DNA of 64,000 bases from Candidatus Nanopelagicus limnes (lineage in GTDB: Bacteria > Actinomycetota > Actinomycetes > Nanopelagicales > Nanopelagicaceae), in contig NZ_CP016768.2 of NCBI RefSeq assembly GCF_002287885.2, forward strand, positions 1,116,001 to 1,180,000, in the 5' to 3' direction. The translations under genes and the position numbers were made by a program. Under the pieces are notes generated by a model. It ran no database searches. It saw only the letters and a list, made by a program, of their open reading frames with translations, and had not been told where the DNA came from. Positions 36,664 to 45,647 of this stretch are shown piece by piece (within the stretch, counting starts at the first letter, position 1; the number at the start of each line of letters is the position of its first letter).

Positions 36664-38856
36664 ATGTCTACTGTCGCGATCACTTTTGCCGATGAGTTGC
36701 GCGCTAGATCAGATGAAGATTTAGCAACAGTATTTAAGTTAAGACCTGATTTAGTTACACCTGTTCCAAATGATTTTTCAGCTCTAGCCGCACGTGCCTC
36801 CTCCACCCCATCATTAGTTAGAGCACTTGATTCACTTAATCTTTGGCACTATCAAATAGTTGAAGCCACTTGCGCACTGCCAGAGCCGTTTAAAAAATCA
36901 GAACTAGTTGCAGTTACAAGCGAAGAAACAGCGTTTGTGCTGGATCACTTATGGCAGATGGGACTACTTTATAAAGAAGGTAATAACTTTCGCACTCCTA
37001 CAAATTTAAAACTATTAATTGGTGAAGAGCCAGCCGGCCTTGGTCCAATTTCAGTTAAGAAGTTTGATTTTGCAACACTTAAACAAATTCCGAAAGCTTC
37101 GGAGGAGGTACTAGCAAAATTAACTTGGGGACCACCTAGGGGACAGATTGCCAACATCAAGAAGCCTGGAAACGCCATTGGTTGGTTATTAGAAAACAAT
37201 GTATTAGTAGCAATTGATTCTCACACAGTTGCTCTTCCTAGAGAGATTGCCATAAAACTACGTGGCGGCAAGATTCATAAAGAGATCATCAGCACTGCAG
37301 CTAATTTAAAGGGTAAGAAAGTAGATCAAAAACAAGTAGATCTTGCAGCGGTAGCAAATATTTCAACCATTCTTCGCTGGTGTGAAGAGCTGCTACATAA
37401 CCTTTCAGATGAACCACCAACCGCGTTACGTACAGGTGGTTTAGGAGTTCGAGATCTTAAAAGAATTGCAGAACATTTAGGAGTTGATGAAGCCTGTGCT
37501 GGATTTGTTGCAGAACTTTGTTACCTAGGTGGATTAGTTGTGGTTGATTCTGACGACCAAATTTTGCCCACCTCTGCCTTTGATATTTGGTTATCTAAAT
37601 CAGCGGAGGAAAGATGGTTTTCACTCGTTGTGCTTTGGCTAGATACATCAAGGGCAAGTGGATTAATTGGAAAAGCTACTGATAAAAACATTGCACCTCT
37701 TGGTCCTGAGTTAGATCGAGCCGGAGTTTCACTAATTAGAAGAACAACACTAAAAGTATTGCTGGATAACCCGCAGATATCACCTGAAATTACTTCAATG
37801 CAAGAGATTATAAAATGGTGGAATCCACAACGAGCAAATAATGAGTTTGTGGAGTGGAATCTTCGTGAAGCAGAATGGCTAGGAATAACTGGCCAAGGCG
37901 TAATCTCAACTTTTGGTTTAAATCTACTAACTGAAAAAGAGGATTTAGGTATTCAATCTGCTATGCCAAAACCAGTTGATCATATTTTAATCCAAGCAGA
38001 TAACAGCGCAGTCGCTCCTGGGCCACTAACTCCAGAGCTTGCTTCGGAAATGGGAACGATTGCAGATATTGAAAGCAGAGGTGGAGCAACTGTTTATCGC
38101 TTTAGTGAAGGATCTATCAGGCGTGGATTAGATCATGGCAAAACTGGTGATCAAATTAAAACATTCTTAAGCAAGATCTCAAAAACTCCAATGCCACAAC
38201 CACTTGAATACTTAATCGCTGATGTTGCAAAACGACATGGCAGATTAAGAGTTGGAACCGCTCATTCATACATTAGATGTGAAGATGAGGGATTAGTTCA
38301 ACAAATTTTGCATGATAAAAAATGTGAACACTTAAGACTAAGAAAGATTGCTCCACAAGTTTTAGTTACCGAGTTTGAACTTACAGAGGTAATTGGTGAG
38401 TTGCGTGAGTATGGCTACCTACCCGCTGCTGAAAATGCAGGCGGAGTTTTGTTATCTCAACCAAATTTAAGAAGAGCGAAATCAAGACCTAAACCACCTA
38501 GAATTATTTCTGAATTTAGTGCTCCGAAAGATGCAATAGTTTTATCAGCAGTTAAAACTATTAGGGCTGGCGAGCGCAGTCGTAAAGTTGAACCAATAGT
38601 TGCAGGCACCTCATCAAATGAAACTTTGGCACTGATCAATCAATATATAAGTGAAGGTAAAACTTTGATGATTAGTTACGCCGATAACAATGGTGGGGTT
38701 TCCAATCGAATTATCGATCCGATCTCAATCTCCCTGGGCACCCTTACCGCTCGGGATGAAGCCAGTGATGAAATTGTTCAGTTTCGCATTCCAAGGATCA
38801 ATGGCGTAGCACCAACCCTCACGGTTTTGGGAAATAAGGCAGACTTAGACCTATGA
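36664..38856 (+). CDS. Helicase-associated protein with C-terminal WYL-like domain
   Basis: 730 residues with no Walker motifs, so not a helicase by itself. It matches the actinobacterial family known as helicase-associated or XPB/Ssl2-like N-terminal-domain proteins, found next to XPB in mycobacteria. The N-terminal half has repeated winged-helix-like segments (e.g. LVRALDSLNLWHYQIVEA; GVRDLKRIAEHLGV). The middle part has KPVDHILIQADNSAVAPGPL, a family block. The last 80 residues (TLMISYADNNGG, PISISLGTLTARDE, FRIPRI) look like a WYL-type ligand-binding fold. It is coupled by a four-base overlap to the M20 peptidase and then XPB. DNA repair or transcription-linked role is inferred from XPB. 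Confidence 0.8.
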   Translation: MSTVAITFADELRARSDEDLATVFKLRPDLVTPVPNDFSALAARASSTPSLVRALDSLNLWHYQIVEATCALPEPFKKSELVAVTSEETAFVLDHLWQMGLLYKEGNNFRTPTNLKLLIGEEPAGLGPISVKKFDFATLKQIPKASEEVLAKLTWGPPRGQIANIKKPGNAIGWLLENNVLVAIDSHTVALPREIAIKLRGGKIHKEIISTAANLKGKKVDQKQVDLAAVANISTILRWCEELLHNLSDEPPTALRTGGLGVRDLKRIAEHLGVDEACAGFVAELCYLGGLVVVDSDDQILPTSAFDIWLSKSAEERWFSLVVLWLDTSRASGLIGKATDKNIAPLGPELDRAGVSLIRRTTLKVLLDNPQISPEITSMQEIIKWWNPQRANNEFVEWNLREAEWLGITGQGVISTFGLNLLTEKEDLGIQSAMPKPVDHILIQADNSAVAPGPLTPELASEMGTIADIESRGGATVYRFSEGSIRRGLDHGKTGDQIKTFLSKISKTPMPQPLEYLIADVAKRHGRLRVGTAHSYIRCEDEGLVQQILHDKKCEHLRLRKIAPQVLVTEFELTEVIGELREYGYLPAAENAGGVLLSQPNLRRAKSRPKPPRIISEFSAPKDAIVLSAVKTIRAGERSRKVEPIVAGTSSNETLALINQYISEGKTLMISYADNNGGVSNRIIDPISISLGTLTARDEASDEIVQFRIPRINGVAPTLTVLGNKADLDL

Positions 38857-39920
38857 CCGCACTCTCTGATATCCAGCGCCTAGTTGAATGCGAGTCACCA
38901 ACTGAGGATTTAGCAGCCTGTCATCAAGTTATTGATACTGCCATTGAAATTGCTAGCAAAGTTCTAACTTTTAAAGCTGAAAAAATTGTTGAAAATGGTC
39001 GGCCGATTTTTTGGTGGGGTGCTAAGAATCCAAAAATTCTTTTACTTTGCCACTTAGATACAGTCTGGCCGAAGGGAACATTTACGCCAACTTGGCAGGT
39101 TAATGGCGACAAGGCAAGTGGTCCTGGTGTATTTGATATGAAATGTGGCTTCATTCAAGCAATGCACTCATTAGTTGGAATCACAGATGCTCAAAACAAG
39201 ATTGCTTTAGTTGCAACAACTGATGAAGAGACTGGCAGTGCTACATCAAAAGATTTAATTGAGCGTTTATCAAAAGGTGCGGATGCTGTCCTAGTTTTTG
39301 AAGCATCACTTGATGGCAAAGTAAAAACCGGGCGCAAAGGAACTGCGATGTATCAAATTAAAGTTACTGGACTTGCCTCCCATGCTGGCCTTGAACCTGA
39401 AAAGGGAATTAACGCTACAACTGAAATTGCAAAAATAGTTTTACAGATTGCTGCATTAGAAAATCCAGAGTTTGGAACAACTGCAGTGCCAACTGTGATG
39501 AAATCAGGAACCACCACCAATACAGTTCCAGCACTTGCGACATTAGATGTAGATGTTCGATCTTTTACAAATGCTGAGCTGGCACGAATTGATAAATCTA
39601 TTCGTAATCTAAAAAGTGATGTGGCAAAGGTTGAAGTAACTGGTGGAATAAATCGACCACCGTTAGAGGAAAGTAGCACCATGGCACTTTATGAAAAATT
39701 GGAAAAGGTTGCCGCCTCACTCGGTGTTGCAAAAGTTGGCAATGCCAGCGTTGGTGGTGCAAGTGATGGAAACCTTGCAGCTGCAGCAGGTGCCAAAGTA
39801 TTAGATGGCTTAGGTGCTGATGGACATGGCGCTCACGCCCCAAGTGAATACATAAAGATTTCTACAATCGAGCCAAGAATAAAATTAACCAATGCCTTTC
39901 TTATCGAGTTGTTGAAATGA
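38853..39920 (+). CDS. M20 family zinc metallopeptidase (carboxypeptidase G2-like)
   Basis: 355-residue dizinc peptidase. Metal and catalytic residues are seen: H67 and D69 in LLLCHLDTVWPKG, D95 in GPGVFDMKCGF, the glutamate pair E125/E126 in TTDEETGS, and a last histidine in GHGAHAPSEYIKI. The central dimerisation lid (KGTAMYQIKVTGLASHAGLEPE…) fits M20A glutamate carboxypeptidases, which release C-terminal glutamate or act on acyl-amino acids. No signal peptide, so cytoplasmic. It is embedded between two XPB-related genes with four-base overlaps at both ends, an unusual place for a peptidase. Confidence 0.88.
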   Translation: MTALSDIQRLVECESPTEDLAACHQVIDTAIEIASKVLTFKAEKIVENGRPIFWWGAKNPKILLLCHLDTVWPKGTFTPTWQVNGDKASGPGVFDMKCGFIQAMHSLVGITDAQNKIALVATTDEETGSATSKDLIERLSKGADAVLVFEASLDGKVKTGRKGTAMYQIKVTGLASHAGLEPEKGINATTEIAKIVLQIAALENPEFGTTAVPTVMKSGTTTNTVPALATLDVDVRSFTNAELARIDKSIRNLKSDVAKVEVTGGINRPPLEESSTMALYEKLEKVAASLGVAKVGNASVGGASDGNLAAAAGAKVLDGLGADGHGAHAPSEYIKISTIEPRIKLTNAFLIELLK

Positions 39921-41563
39921 GTGATGGCCCGTTAATTGTTCAAAGTGATAAAACACTTTTACTAGATATTGATCATATTCTCTCCGATGAATGTCGAAGA
40001 TCAATTGCATCATTTGCAGAGCTTGAAAAATCTCCAGAACATATTCATACATACCGATTAACACCTCTTGGGCTTTGGAATGCCAGAGCATCTGGCCATG
40101 ATGCTGAAGAGGTAATTGATATATTAATTAAGTACTCACGTTATGCGGTTCCGCATGCCTTACTAGTTGATATTGCCGAGACCATGTCTCGATATGGTCG
40201 CCTACGCCTTGAAGCCCATCCTGTTCATGGATTAATTCTGGTTTCAAATGATGCCGCAGTATTAAAAGAGGTAACGCGCGGTAAGAAGGTTGCGCCGATG
40301 TTGGGCAAACAATTAGATGATGAAACAATTGTTGTTCACCCAGGACAACGTGGCTTTTTAAAACAAGCATTACTTAAATTAGGTTGGCCAGCGGAGGATT
40401 TTGCGGGTTATGTTGATGGTGAGCATCATGAGATTTCATTGCGACAAGATGGTTGGAAGATTCGTAAGTATCAGGAGTTAGCTGCTGAAGGATTTTGGCA
40501 TGGTGGCTCAGGTGTTGTAGTTCTGCCTTGCGGTGCTGGAAAAACAATTGTTGGCGCAGCTGCTATGGCGCATGCAAAGGCAACTACTTTGATTTTAGTA
40601 ACTAACACAGTTGCTGCCCGTCAATGGCGAGATGAGTTATTGCGCAGAACAGATTTAAATGAAGATGATATTGGTGAATACAGTGGCGCTAAGAAAGAAA
40701 TTCGCCCAGTAACTATCGCGACCTATCAAGTTATGACTACCCGTAAAAAGGGTGTTTACGCCCACCTTGATCTATTTGATGCAATTGACTGGGGATTAAT
40801 TATTTACGATGAGGTTCACTTACTGCCTGCGCCAATCTTTAGATTTACCGCTGATATTCAATCCAGACGGCGCTTGGGACTAACTGCAACATTAGTTCGA
40901 GAAGATGGCATGGAGGGTGAGGTCTTCTCATTAATCGGCCCAAAAAGATTTGATGTGCCATGGAAAGAGATTGAAGCTCAAGGTTATATCGCCCCAGCAG
41001 ATTGTGTTGAGGTGAGAATTACATTAACCGATGCAGAGCGTCTAAATTACGCAACTGCAGAGCAAGAAGATCGTTATCGTTTTTGTTCAACTTCACAAAC
41101 TAAAAAAGCGGTTGCAGTAGCTTTAGCTAAACAACATGCAAATGATCAAGTTTTAGTAATCGGCCAATACATAGATCAGTTAGATCAATTATCAGAGGCC
41201 TTGGGAGTTCCAGTAATAAAAGGTGATACCCCAATTAAAGAGCGTGAAAGACTTTATGCGTTGTTTCGAAGTGGTGAACTTAAATGTTTAGTTGTATCAA
41301 AGGTAGCTAATTTTTCAATTGACTTACCGGAAGCAACTATCGCAATTCAAGTCTCTGGCACCTTTGGCTCTCGCCAAGAAGAGGCACAAAGATTGGGAAG
41401 AATTTTAAGGCCTAAAGCAGATGGACGTGGCGCTAGATTTTATTCACTTGTTGCACGTGACACTATTGATCAAGATTTTGCGCAAAATCGTCAACGATTC
41501 CTAGCTGAACAAGGTTATGCGTACCGAATTATTGATGCAGATGAGATTTTAAATAAAAGTTAA
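39917..41563 (+). CDS. XPB-type DNA repair helicase
   Basis: 548-residue superfamily 2 helicase of the XPB/ERCC3 family. An N-terminal domain (about 1–170) like the damage-recognition part of archaeal and mycobacterial XPB precedes the motor. Motor motifs: Q-like IRKYQ, Walker A LPCGAGKT (about 203–210), DEVH (298–301), GLTATLVRED (about 321–330), and QEEAQRLGRILRPK (motif VI). RED after TAT is the XPB-specific loop. It unwinds DNA 3' to 5' in characterised homologues. Overlaps the M20 gene by four bases and the convergent glutaredoxin gene by four bases. Confidence 0.93.
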   Translation: MSDGPLIVQSDKTLLLDIDHILSDECRRSIASFAELEKSPEHIHTYRLTPLGLWNARASGHDAEEVIDILIKYSRYAVPHALLVDIAETMSRYGRLRLEAHPVHGLILVSNDAAVLKEVTRGKKVAPMLGKQLDDETIVVHPGQRGFLKQALLKLGWPAEDFAGYVDGEHHEISLRQDGWKIRKYQELAAEGFWHGGSGVVVLPCGAGKTIVGAAAMAHAKATTLILVTNTVAARQWRDELLRRTDLNEDDIGEYSGAKKEIRPVTIATYQVMTTRKKGVYAHLDLFDAIDWGLIIYDEVHLLPAPIFRFTADIQSRRRLGLTATLVREDGMEGEVFSLIGPKRFDVPWKEIEAQGYIAPADCVEVRITLTDAERLNYATAEQEDRYRFCSTSQTKKAVAVALAKQHANDQVLVIGQYIDQLDQLSEALGVPVIKGDTPIKERERLYALFRSGELKCLVVSKVANFSIDLPEATIAIQVSGTFGSRQEEAQRLGRILRPKADGRGARFYSLVARDTIDQDFAQNRQRFLAEQGYAYRIIDADEILNKS

Positions 41564-41796
41564 GCCTTTACTGCTTTTGTAAACCGCTCTAAATCTACTC
41601 GCCAATAATCATGAACTTTATCTTCAATGAATATTACTGGTACCTGTTCTCCATACTCCTCTTGCAATTTAAGATCATCATCAATTAATTTAATATCTAA
41701 TTCAAACTTTAACTCACTCATTGTGGATTTAATTCGATCAATGGCGATTTCACATAAGTGGCAACCTGTGCGAGAGTAAACGGTAACTTTTTTCAT
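41560..41796 (-). CDS. Glutaredoxin-like thiol protein
   Basis: 78 residues in a thioredoxin fold of the short glutaredoxin family (DUF836-like). The redox pair is SRTGCHLC (C12 and C15) near the N-terminus, and the cis-proline is in EQVPVIFIE. ATG 41796 is chosen; the frame continues to a TTG at 41805. Partner unknown. It ends against the XPB gene and is divergent from the secreted protease. Confidence 0.85.
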   Translation of the reverse strand: MKKVTVYSRTGCHLCEIAIDRIKSTMSELKFELDIKLIDDDLKLQEEYGEQVPVIFIEDKVHDYWRVDLERFTKAVKA

Positions 41797-41886
41797 AACT
41801 ACCAACTAAAACTTTGGGAATGGGTATGAAGCATCGCTTTGGTAATGCCTTTTTGCTTAAATATTGCTGATAGATCTGCAACTGGC

Positions 41887-44277
41887 ATGGAACAATCATC
41901 TCAGACTGTTAGCCTTGCCCCTGTGCGCTTGCAATCAATTTTTACCTCAACCTTTCTCTTTACCTCGCTATTAATCGCGCCAATATCAATTCCAAACTCA
42001 ACTGCTTTAGGAATCAAGGTTGCACCAGCAAATACAGGTTTTATTTATGCCAGCGGTAAAAGCACATCAATTCAATCAACCCCTCGCCTGCCATCAGCCA
42101 ATCTTGAGAAGAAAAGTAATTTCCTAATCAACTTTAATACCGTCCCATCTTTTGCTAGAGCATCAATTCAAACTGCTGTAGACGTTTGGGCTGAAAACTT
42201 TTCATCTAGTGTGCCAGTTAATGTAAATGTTAAATGGGGAAGTTCTTCAAGTTATGGAGTTCTAGCATCAGCTAGTTCTAAAAATAACTTTTCAAATTTC
42301 ACAGGCGCTCCCGATAAAACACTTTATTACGCCTCTGCCTTAGCTAATGCTTTGGCCGGAAAAGATTTAGATCCAACTAACCCTGAAATTGAAATTTCAA
42401 TTACATCTAGTGCGCCTTGGTATTACGGAACTGATGGCAAATGTCCACCAAGAAGTTATGACTTAGTTTCTGTGATTCTTCACGAAATGGGTCATGGGCT
42501 CGGATTTATTTCCGGAAGTTACTATGACGTATTTTCTGGTTACGGCCGAATTGATCAACCAACTCCTTTTGATGCATACGCCCAACTTCCAGATGGAAGA
42601 CGATTGTCAGATATGCCATCACCATCTCTTGAAACTGGAAAAGCCATGACAACTGATTTAGTGTGGTCAGGTCAAAATGCAGTGAAAGCAAACGGTGGAA
42701 TTAAGCCAAAACTTTATACGCCAACAACCTATGAGCCTGGATCTTCAGTTGCACATCTAGATGAAAGAACTTTTTCGCAAACAGGTGAAAATGCAGTAAT
42801 GACGCCTAACTTAGATGCCGGTGAAGTATTTCATCTTCCAGGTTCTTTATTGTTAGCCCTGTTTGAGGATCTAAGGCAAAAGCCACCAGCTGGTATTGCT
42901 TCTGGTACGCCACAACCACCGCAAAATGTAAAAGCTTTAATTAGCGATCGCAGCGCAATAATTCAATTTGATCCACCAGTAAATTATCGTTTGGCTCAAG
43001 TTTCTAACTATGAAATTAAGAATATTCAAACTGGTGAATTAATTAATGCGACTGAAAGCCCAGTTATCTTCAAGGGCTTAAAAAACGGGGTTAAATACAC
43101 TTTCTCAGTTTCTGCAACAAATTCATTGGGAACATCAAATGCCGTAAATTCAAATTCGATCATTCCAGAGGCTGCCTGGAAAAGCACAACTGTTGATGGC
43201 GCCTCCGATGCGAAATATCTTGCAACAGCTACTTATGCTGGAAAACCAGTAATCGCCTACAGCGATAGCAAGAATGGAGATATCAAGCTTGCCACTTTCT
43301 CCAATAATAAATGGGGAATCAAAACAATTGATGGTAACTCGACTGCATTTGGTAGAACTACAAATGATGTCTCAGGCTATGTATCAATTTGTACATCCGT
43401 TACGGGCAAAACAAATTACTTACATCTTTTTTATGCTGATTTAAAAGATAAAGATCTTAGATATGCAGTTTACGATGGCAAGAGTTGGTATTACGAAATT
43501 GTTGATGGTGATGCACCAGCTATTCAAGATTACAAAGAATTTCCTAGAAAACGTGGCGGATCTGACGTGAGTGTTTCAAGTGCTTGTGCTGTTACAAGTG
43601 CGGGTATCCAAGTGTTTTATCGTGATGAGTCTCAAGGAATTTTATTGGGAGCAGTTAAAGACAAGCTCGATTGGCGTTATGAAATTGTTGATGGTGATAA
43701 AGATACCGAGGATAGAACCACGGGCGATGTTGCATTCCATTTAAAGTCAGTAACAGTAGGCAAGAAAATTCATCTAATTTACGATTCCGTTCGTGGTTTT
43801 GATATGGATCGAAACGTCACTAGAAGTGACATGAGATATGCAACTAGAAGTAGCGCTTTTGTTGAAGACTGGAGTTATAAAACCTTGGATGTTCCAGGCA
43901 ATGGTATTTCAGTTGCAGGATTTGATGTCGGTATTTCTAATGGTGCTAAAGGAGTAAATGTTGGTTGGTTTACAGGAAGTGGTGCATCATTTCCTAACCC
44001 GAATCAGATTAGATACCAGGTATTGGGTGCTAATACATTTACTGATGTAACCACCTCTGAGTATGGAATTCCTAATTCACCACTAACCATTGATGACAAA
44101 ACAATCATGTTTGGATGTCAATTAAGACTTTGTGCTTTGAATAGATCTAATGGCTCAGTTGATTTAATCTCTAGCGCAACTGTTCAATCTGGATCTTCTA
44201 GTAGCTGGATAACTTTAAATAAAATCAGATACGCCGTTGCTGGCGTATCTGGGAAATTAACTCTGCTTAAACCTTAA
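41887..44277 (+). CDS. Secreted zinc metalloprotease with Fn3 and propeller-like repeats
   Basis: About 796 residues from ATG 41887; the frame is open from 41839 (TTG) with ATG 41845 between, so the start is unsure. A hydrophobic signal (LQSIFTSTFLFTSLLIAP) suggests export. The protease domain has ILHEMGHGLGF with zinc ligands H199 and H203 and catalytic E200; the third ligand is not evident, as serine stands where metzincins have His/Asp. Residues about 337–425 form one fibronectin type III domain (PPQNVKALISDRSAIIQFDPP…). The rest is a run of about 70-residue units, each with a W-x-x-x-x-(V/L)DG-type end (YYEIVDGD, RYEIVDGD), like beta-propeller blades. It may cut or bind polymers outside the cell. 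Target unknown. Confidence 0.75.
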   Translation: MEQSSQTVSLAPVRLQSIFTSTFLFTSLLIAPISIPNSTALGIKVAPANTGFIYASGKSTSIQSTPRLPSANLEKKSNFLINFNTVPSFARASIQTAVDVWAENFSSSVPVNVNVKWGSSSSYGVLASASSKNNFSNFTGAPDKTLYYASALANALAGKDLDPTNPEIEISITSSAPWYYGTDGKCPPRSYDLVSVILHEMGHGLGFISGSYYDVFSGYGRIDQPTPFDAYAQLPDGRRLSDMPSPSLETGKAMTTDLVWSGQNAVKANGGIKPKLYTPTTYEPGSSVAHLDERTFSQTGENAVMTPNLDAGEVFHLPGSLLLALFEDLRQKPPAGIASGTPQPPQNVKALISDRSAIIQFDPPVNYRLAQVSNYEIKNIQTGELINATESPVIFKGLKNGVKYTFSVSATNSLGTSNAVNSNSIIPEAAWKSTTVDGASDAKYLATATYAGKPVIAYSDSKNGDIKLATFSNNKWGIKTIDGNSTAFGRTTNDVSGYVSICTSVTGKTNYLHLFYADLKDKDLRYAVYDGKSWYYEIVDGDAPAIQDYKEFPRKRGGSDVSVSSACAVTSAGIQVFYRDESQGILLGAVKDKLDWRYEIVDGDKDTEDRTTGDVAFHLKSVTVGKKIHLIYDSVRGFDMDRNVTRSDMRYATRSSAFVEDWSYKTLDVPGNGISVAGFDVGISNGAKGVNVGWFTGSGASFPNPNQIRYQVLGANTFTDVTTSEYGIPNSPLTIDDKTIMFGCQLRLCALNRSNGSVDLISSATVQSGSSSSWITLNKIRYAVAGVSGKLTLLKP
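44217..44251 (-). terminator. Intrinsic terminator of bS22, inside the protease gene
   Basis: On the minus strand a perfect 10-base-pair stem (CAGATACGCC / GGCGTATCTG) with a six-base loop is followed by ATTTTATTT. It lies 36 bases after the bS22 stop. The same bases encode IRYAVAGVS near the C-terminus of the convergent protease, so the terminator is built into coding sequence. Confidence 0.75.
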
Positions 44278-44286
44278 GCCAGGCTA

Positions 44287-44385
44287 TTACTTAGCGTTAC
44301 GGCGTTGAATTCTGGTCTTTTTAAGAAGTTTCTTATGCTTCTTCTTAGCCATTCGCTTACGACGCTTCTTAATTACTGAACCCAT
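44287..44385 (-). CDS. Small ribosomal protein bS22 (AURKAIP1/COX24 domain)
   Basis: A 32-residue, very basic protein (start [20 protein letters not shown]) that is almost identical in pattern to mycobacterial bS22, a 33-residue protein seen near the decoding region of the 30S subunit. The second half is [19 protein letters not shown] lies four bases before the ATG. It is too short for most gene finders. It is transcribed leftward after the secreted protein gene, with its own TAGTAT-like -10 in the 38-base gap, and ends in the strong terminator described above. Confidence 0.93.
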   Translation of the reverse strand: MGSVIKKRRKRMAKKKHKKLLKKTRIQRRNAK

Positions 44386-44423
44386 TTTGCTCCTTTATAG
44401 ATACTAACTATGGCTAAAGATTA

Positions 44424-45647
44424 CTAGTTAACGACTACTAAACCAAAACTTACACCCGAATCGGTGATTACAACTGTTCCTATTTCATTATTTGAGGTGA
44501 TTGCAACTGCCGGGGCAGCTAATGTGTAAGCAGACAAGAGTTCACCTTTCTTGCCTAATTCCAGCAGTACTGCAGTAGAACTCTTTGGCTTCCAAGCAGT
44601 TATATTCTTAATCGCACCAGCTGAAACAAAAGTTGCCCATGAGTTCTTGCTCGCAGTTGCTAGCGCAGTGGATTTTGAAAGATACCTGACATTCCATACG
44701 GGCTTGTTAAGAGCAGAAAACTTAGTTACAGCTGCCTCAGTTTTATTGGAGTAACTCACTTTGCCTGCTTGTAATAATCCTGAATCTATCGAACTCCAGT
44801 TTCTTGTTGTGCTCTTTAAAGTAGCTCTTGCAACCTGTTGAAGTGCTCCTGTTGATGAAATCTCTAAGGTCACAGCATCTGCCTTGCTCAGTGGTTTCAC
44901 TTTCATTAGTAGCTCACCACTTGTTCCAACAGCAGTTATCGTGCCATCAGAATTAATGATTGCATCATTGAGTGAAGTGCTTTTGCTACCTACTTTAATG
45001 ATTGGCGAGAAGGTTCCAGATTTTGTAGCTGAAGTAGAAAAGCCTGAAACTAGATTCTTCTCATAAAGATTTCCGACGACCAGTAAATTACTTCCTGAGA
45101 TAAGAATTTTCTTGGGATTTACTATATTTTCTGATAAAAACTCAAATGAATTTAGTAAGTTTCCAGTATTACTTACCTGCCAAATCTTTATCCGCTTAAG
45201 CGGGGTTGCAGTTTGTTGCCGTGGATCAATAATCACATTGTCGGGGTTTAGTACTTTTGCTGGTGTTGGTGATGTAGTAGCTGTTACAGGTGAAGATGAT
45301 GCACCAAGCACCCAGATACTGCCATCGTTATCAATTGCAGCTGCAGTAGCTATTTCATCACTTGCTCCCCCTAGCCGCAAGTTCCACATCGGGGCGCCAA
45401 TAGATGAGTAGCTGGTAATAAAACCATCGCTAAGCCCGCCTAACGCACCATTAATCCAAGTAGAGCTAGGTGATTCAGTGGTTCCAACTAACAAAATACT
45501 TACTGGTGTAAGCAAAACATCACTTACTTGATCTGATTTTGTGTAAGGCAATTCAATTAATGATTTAGTCACTTTCATTGTTGCCGCATTCACTGGATAA
45601 GGCAAAGATGCAACAACTAATATGAATAGAGCAAAGATTTTCCTCAA
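44424..45647 (-). CDS. Secreted protein of unknown function
   Basis: 407 residues. The N-terminus MRKIFALFILVVASLPYPVNA is a clear signal peptide with an A-x-A-like cleavage site. The mature part is rich in Ser, Thr and Ala and contains loosely repeated strands of the form D-G-S/T-I-x-(V/A)-(L/V)-G (DNDGSIWVLGAS, NSDGTITAVGTS, SILLVGTTES), suggesting a beta-propeller. No catalytic motif is seen and no family is recognised. Start is TTG 45647, with AGGAG before it; it overlaps the proC stop by four bases, so an exported protein is translationally coupled to proline synthesis. Confidence 0.7.
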   Translation of the reverse strand: MRKIFALFILVVASLPYPVNAATMKVTKSLIELPYTKSDQVSDVLLTPVSILLVGTTESPSSTWINGALGGLSDGFITSYSSIGAPMWNLRLGGASDEIATAAAIDNDGSIWVLGASSSPVTATTSPTPAKVLNPDNVIIDPRQQTATPLKRIKIWQVSNTGNLLNSFEFLSENIVNPKKILISGSNLLVVGNLYEKNLVSGFSTSATKSGTFSPIIKVGSKSTSLNDAIINSDGTITAVGTSGELLMKVKPLSKADAVTLEISSTGALQQVARATLKSTTRNWSSIDSGLLQAGKVSYSNKTEAAVTKFSALNKPVWNVRYLSKSTALATASKNSWATFVSAGAIKNITAWKPKSSTAVLLELGKKGELLSAYTLAAPAVAITSNNEIGTVVITDSGVSFGLVVVN

